DNA from: Streptomyces sp. NBC_01689
GTDB taxonomy: Bacteria; Actinomycetota; Actinomycetes; Streptomycetales; Streptomycetaceae
Reading direction: 5' to 3'
Assembly: GCF_036250675.1 (NCBI RefSeq)
Contig: NZ_CP109592.1
Location: 8,804,001 to 8,868,000, forward strand
DNA length: 64,000 nt
Shown here: in pieces, positions 62,787 to 64,000 of the stretch
Numbering within the stretch: position 1 is the stretch's first letter
Layout: the number at the start of each line of letters is the position of its first letter
Notes under the pieces: generated by a model
Databases searched by the model: none
Told to the model about the DNA's origin: nothing
What the model saw: the letters and a program-made list of their open reading frames with translations, nothing else
Position numbers and translations under genes: made by a program

Positions 62787-63146
62787 ATGAGTACGCGCAC
62801 CTTCCGTATCACCGTTCGCGGTGTCTTCGACGGCCTCGGCACCGATCAGCGAGCCGAGCTCCTGGCCCGGGCGGCGGAGCACGACGTGCTGCGCGCCGCG
62901 TTCACCGCGGAGGGTCACCTCAGCTACGACCTGGCCGCGCGGTCCGCCTTCACCTTCCGCTTCGTGGACTCGGGCGAAGAGGAGGAGGACATCCTGGAGG
63001 CGACCGAGCGCGCCGAAGAGGCGGCGAAGGCGTGGCTGACCCAGCGCGGCTATCCGTACAAGAACCTCCGCTCCAGCGCCGAGGATCTCTCCCAGGCACC
63101 TCTCGGCAAGCGGCAGCGCCGCGCCGCCGCGCAGAAGTTCTCCTGA
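62787..63146 (+). CDS. DUF6204-like small protein
   Basis: A 119-residue protein, ATG 62787. No signal or membrane segment. Conserved-looking features: RTFRITVRGVFDGLGTDQRAELLARAAEHDVL, AFTAEGHLSYDLAARSAFTFRFVDSGEEEED and the basic tail LSQAPLGKRQRRAAAQKFS. I associate this pattern with the streptomycete DUF6204 family; the function is unknown. Third-base usage is typical, so it is likely real. Confidence 0.7.
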   Translation: MSTRTFRITVRGVFDGLGTDQRAELLARAAEHDVLRAAFTAEGHLSYDLAARSAFTFRFVDSGEEEEDILEATERAEEAAKAWLTQRGYPYKNLRSSAEDLSQAPLGKRQRRAAAQKFS

Positions 63147-63462
63147 TCCCGTCTCCGCGCCGGACAGCGCCACCGGGTCCGTCGGCCGCCGCGCGACGTG
63201 CACGGGCCGCGCCGACGGGCCGCCCGCTCCGGGGAGTTGTCGGTGCCGGCCGGCGGACCGCGGCGCATGACCTCGACGGCCACGGCGCATGACCTCGGCG
63301 ACCGCACCTGACGGACGCTCCCTGACCGACCGACCGACCGACCGACCGCCACGCCCGGCCCGAGGCGGCCCCGGCGCGCCGACCACGAGCACTTCCCCTG
63401 GGTTCCTGCGGTTTCATGGTGATCGTCCACCCCGTCGCGGGGAACCACGGAAGGGAACCGTC
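63147..63462. repeat. Intergenic region with short repeats
   Basis: A 316-bp gap without a gene. CGGCGCATGACCTCG occurs twice within 30 bp (about 63262 and 63284), and GACC is repeated six times in a row at 63324-63347. The promoter of the aldo/keto reductase must lie in the last 100 bp, but no clear elements are visible. Confidence 0.6.
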
Positions 63463-64000
63463 ATGCGTTTTCGCAAGCTCGGCAGCTCGGACCTGGAGGT
63501 CTCGGAGATCTCCCTCGGCTCCTGGCTCACCTACTCCGGAGGCATCCAGGCCGAGCAGACACGCGCCTGCACCGAGGCCGCGTTCGACGTGGGCATCAAC
63601 TTCTTCGACACCGCCAACGTCTACGGCCGGGGCGCGGCCGAGTCGGCCTGGGGCGAGATCCTCTCCCAGCACCCCCGTGACTCCTACATCCTGGCGACCA
63701 AGGTCTGGGGTCAGATGTCGGACACCGACCAGGGCCTCTCTGCCGAGCAGATCGGCAAGCAGATCGACGCCTCGTTGCGGCGGCTGCGGACCGACCACGT
63801 CGACCTGTACCAGGCACACCGTTTCGACGTGACCGTGCCGATCGAGGAGACCGTCGAGGCGCTGCAGAAGGTCGTACGGCAGGGCAAGGCCCGCTACCTC
63901 GGATTCAGCGAGTGGACCCCCGAGCAGATCCGGACCGCCGTCGACATCGCGGGGCCGGAGCTGTTCGTCTCGTCGCAGCCGCAGTACTCGATGCTGTGGC
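63463..64000 (+). CDS. Aldo/keto reductase (YghZ/Kv-beta-like), 5' part
   Basis: Open to the right edge; 179 codons are visible. ATG 63463 follows AAGGGAA. The N-terminal barrel half has the family motifs: MRFRKLGSSDLEVSEISLGSW, the catalytic Asp/Tyr in NFFDTANVYGRGAAE, Lys in YILATKVWG, and the His position in DLYQAHRFD. It is closer to voltage-gated potassium-channel-beta/YghZ-type AKRs than to the enzyme at 12383. These reduce aldehydes such as methylglyoxal. Confidence 0.9.
   Translation, partial: MRFRKLGSSDLEVSEISLGSWLTYSGGIQAEQTRACTEAAFDVGINFFDTANVYGRGAAESAWGEILSQHPRDSYILATKVWGQMSDTDQGLSAEQIGKQIDASLRRLRTDHVDLYQAHRFDVTVPIEETVEALQKVVRQGKARYLGFSEWTPEQIRTAVDIAGPELFVSSQPQYSMLW

Overview
The window is about 72% GC with extreme third-position G/C bias, frequent GTG starts, ATGA-coupled genes, several apparently leaderless promoters and typical secreted hydrolases with twin-arginine signals. 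Together with the GlgE trehalose-to-glucan locus, SpoIIE-type phosphatases, RsbW-like ATP-binding proteins and an NsdA-like TPR regulator, this points to a Streptomyces chromosome, probably away from the core. I saw no rRNA, tRNA, CRISPR array, integrase, transposase or prophage gene.

Region 1 (1-10.6 kb) is a polysaccharide-degradation locus: the end of a CBM35-bearing enzyme, a GH95 alpha-L-fucosidase-like enzyme coupled by ATGA to an SGNH esterase, a secreted right-handed beta-helix protein, a secreted DUF1996 protein, a GH2/GH5-like TIM-barrel enzyme with a CBM32 module, and a LacI-family regulator. Three copies of a GGGAGAGCGCTC-type palindrome mark the beta-helix promoter, the DUF1996 promoter and the regulator's own upstream region, which defines a small putative regulon. 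Region 2 (10.6-24.8 kb) is mixed: a tandem universal stress protein, an aldo/keto reductase behind a MerR-type promoter, a GAF/PAS/SpoIIE phosphatase, a divergent LysG/LysE amino-acid exporter pair, an MFS exporter, a Gfo/Idh/MocA oxidoreductase, a MarR-ABC exporter operon and a secreted M1 peptidase.

Region 3 (24.8-35.6 kb) is the alpha-glucan locus. A minus-strand operon runs DUF5133 gene, glgE, treS, maltokinase, glgB: trehalose is isomerised to maltose, phosphorylated to maltose-1-phosphate, polymerised by GlgE and branched by GlgB. Diverging from it are a small ATP-binding-like protein and glgX, the debranching enzyme, with a perfect 22-bp palindrome at their junction. Region 4 (35.7-49.3 kb) holds a BBE-type flavoprotein, an NMP-kinase-like protein with a degenerate P-loop, a TPR regulator, a divergent XRE/methionine aminopeptidase pair sharing one operator, a FAD monooxygenase-like protein, an anti-sigma-type kinase, an NlpC/P60 hydrolase with a structured 5' leader, a MarR/alpha-beta-hydrolase pair with a 39-bp inverted repeat, a HIT protein and a membrane SpoIIE phosphatase.

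Region 5 (49.6-64 kb) is accessory-like and rich in one-regulator/one-enzyme units: TetR (with a similar site in front of an NmrA-type reductase), ArsR with a glyoxalase-fold protein, HxlR with a beta-carbonic-anhydrase-like protein, and LysR next to an MFS exporter. It also shows decay: a frameshifted and truncated NmrA gene, a stretch of about 1.4 kb with gene remnants, and a sulfite-oxidase-like gene with a one-base frameshift. A 12-copy heptanucleotide repeat sits upstream of the LysR gene. The window ends inside an aldo/keto reductase gene.
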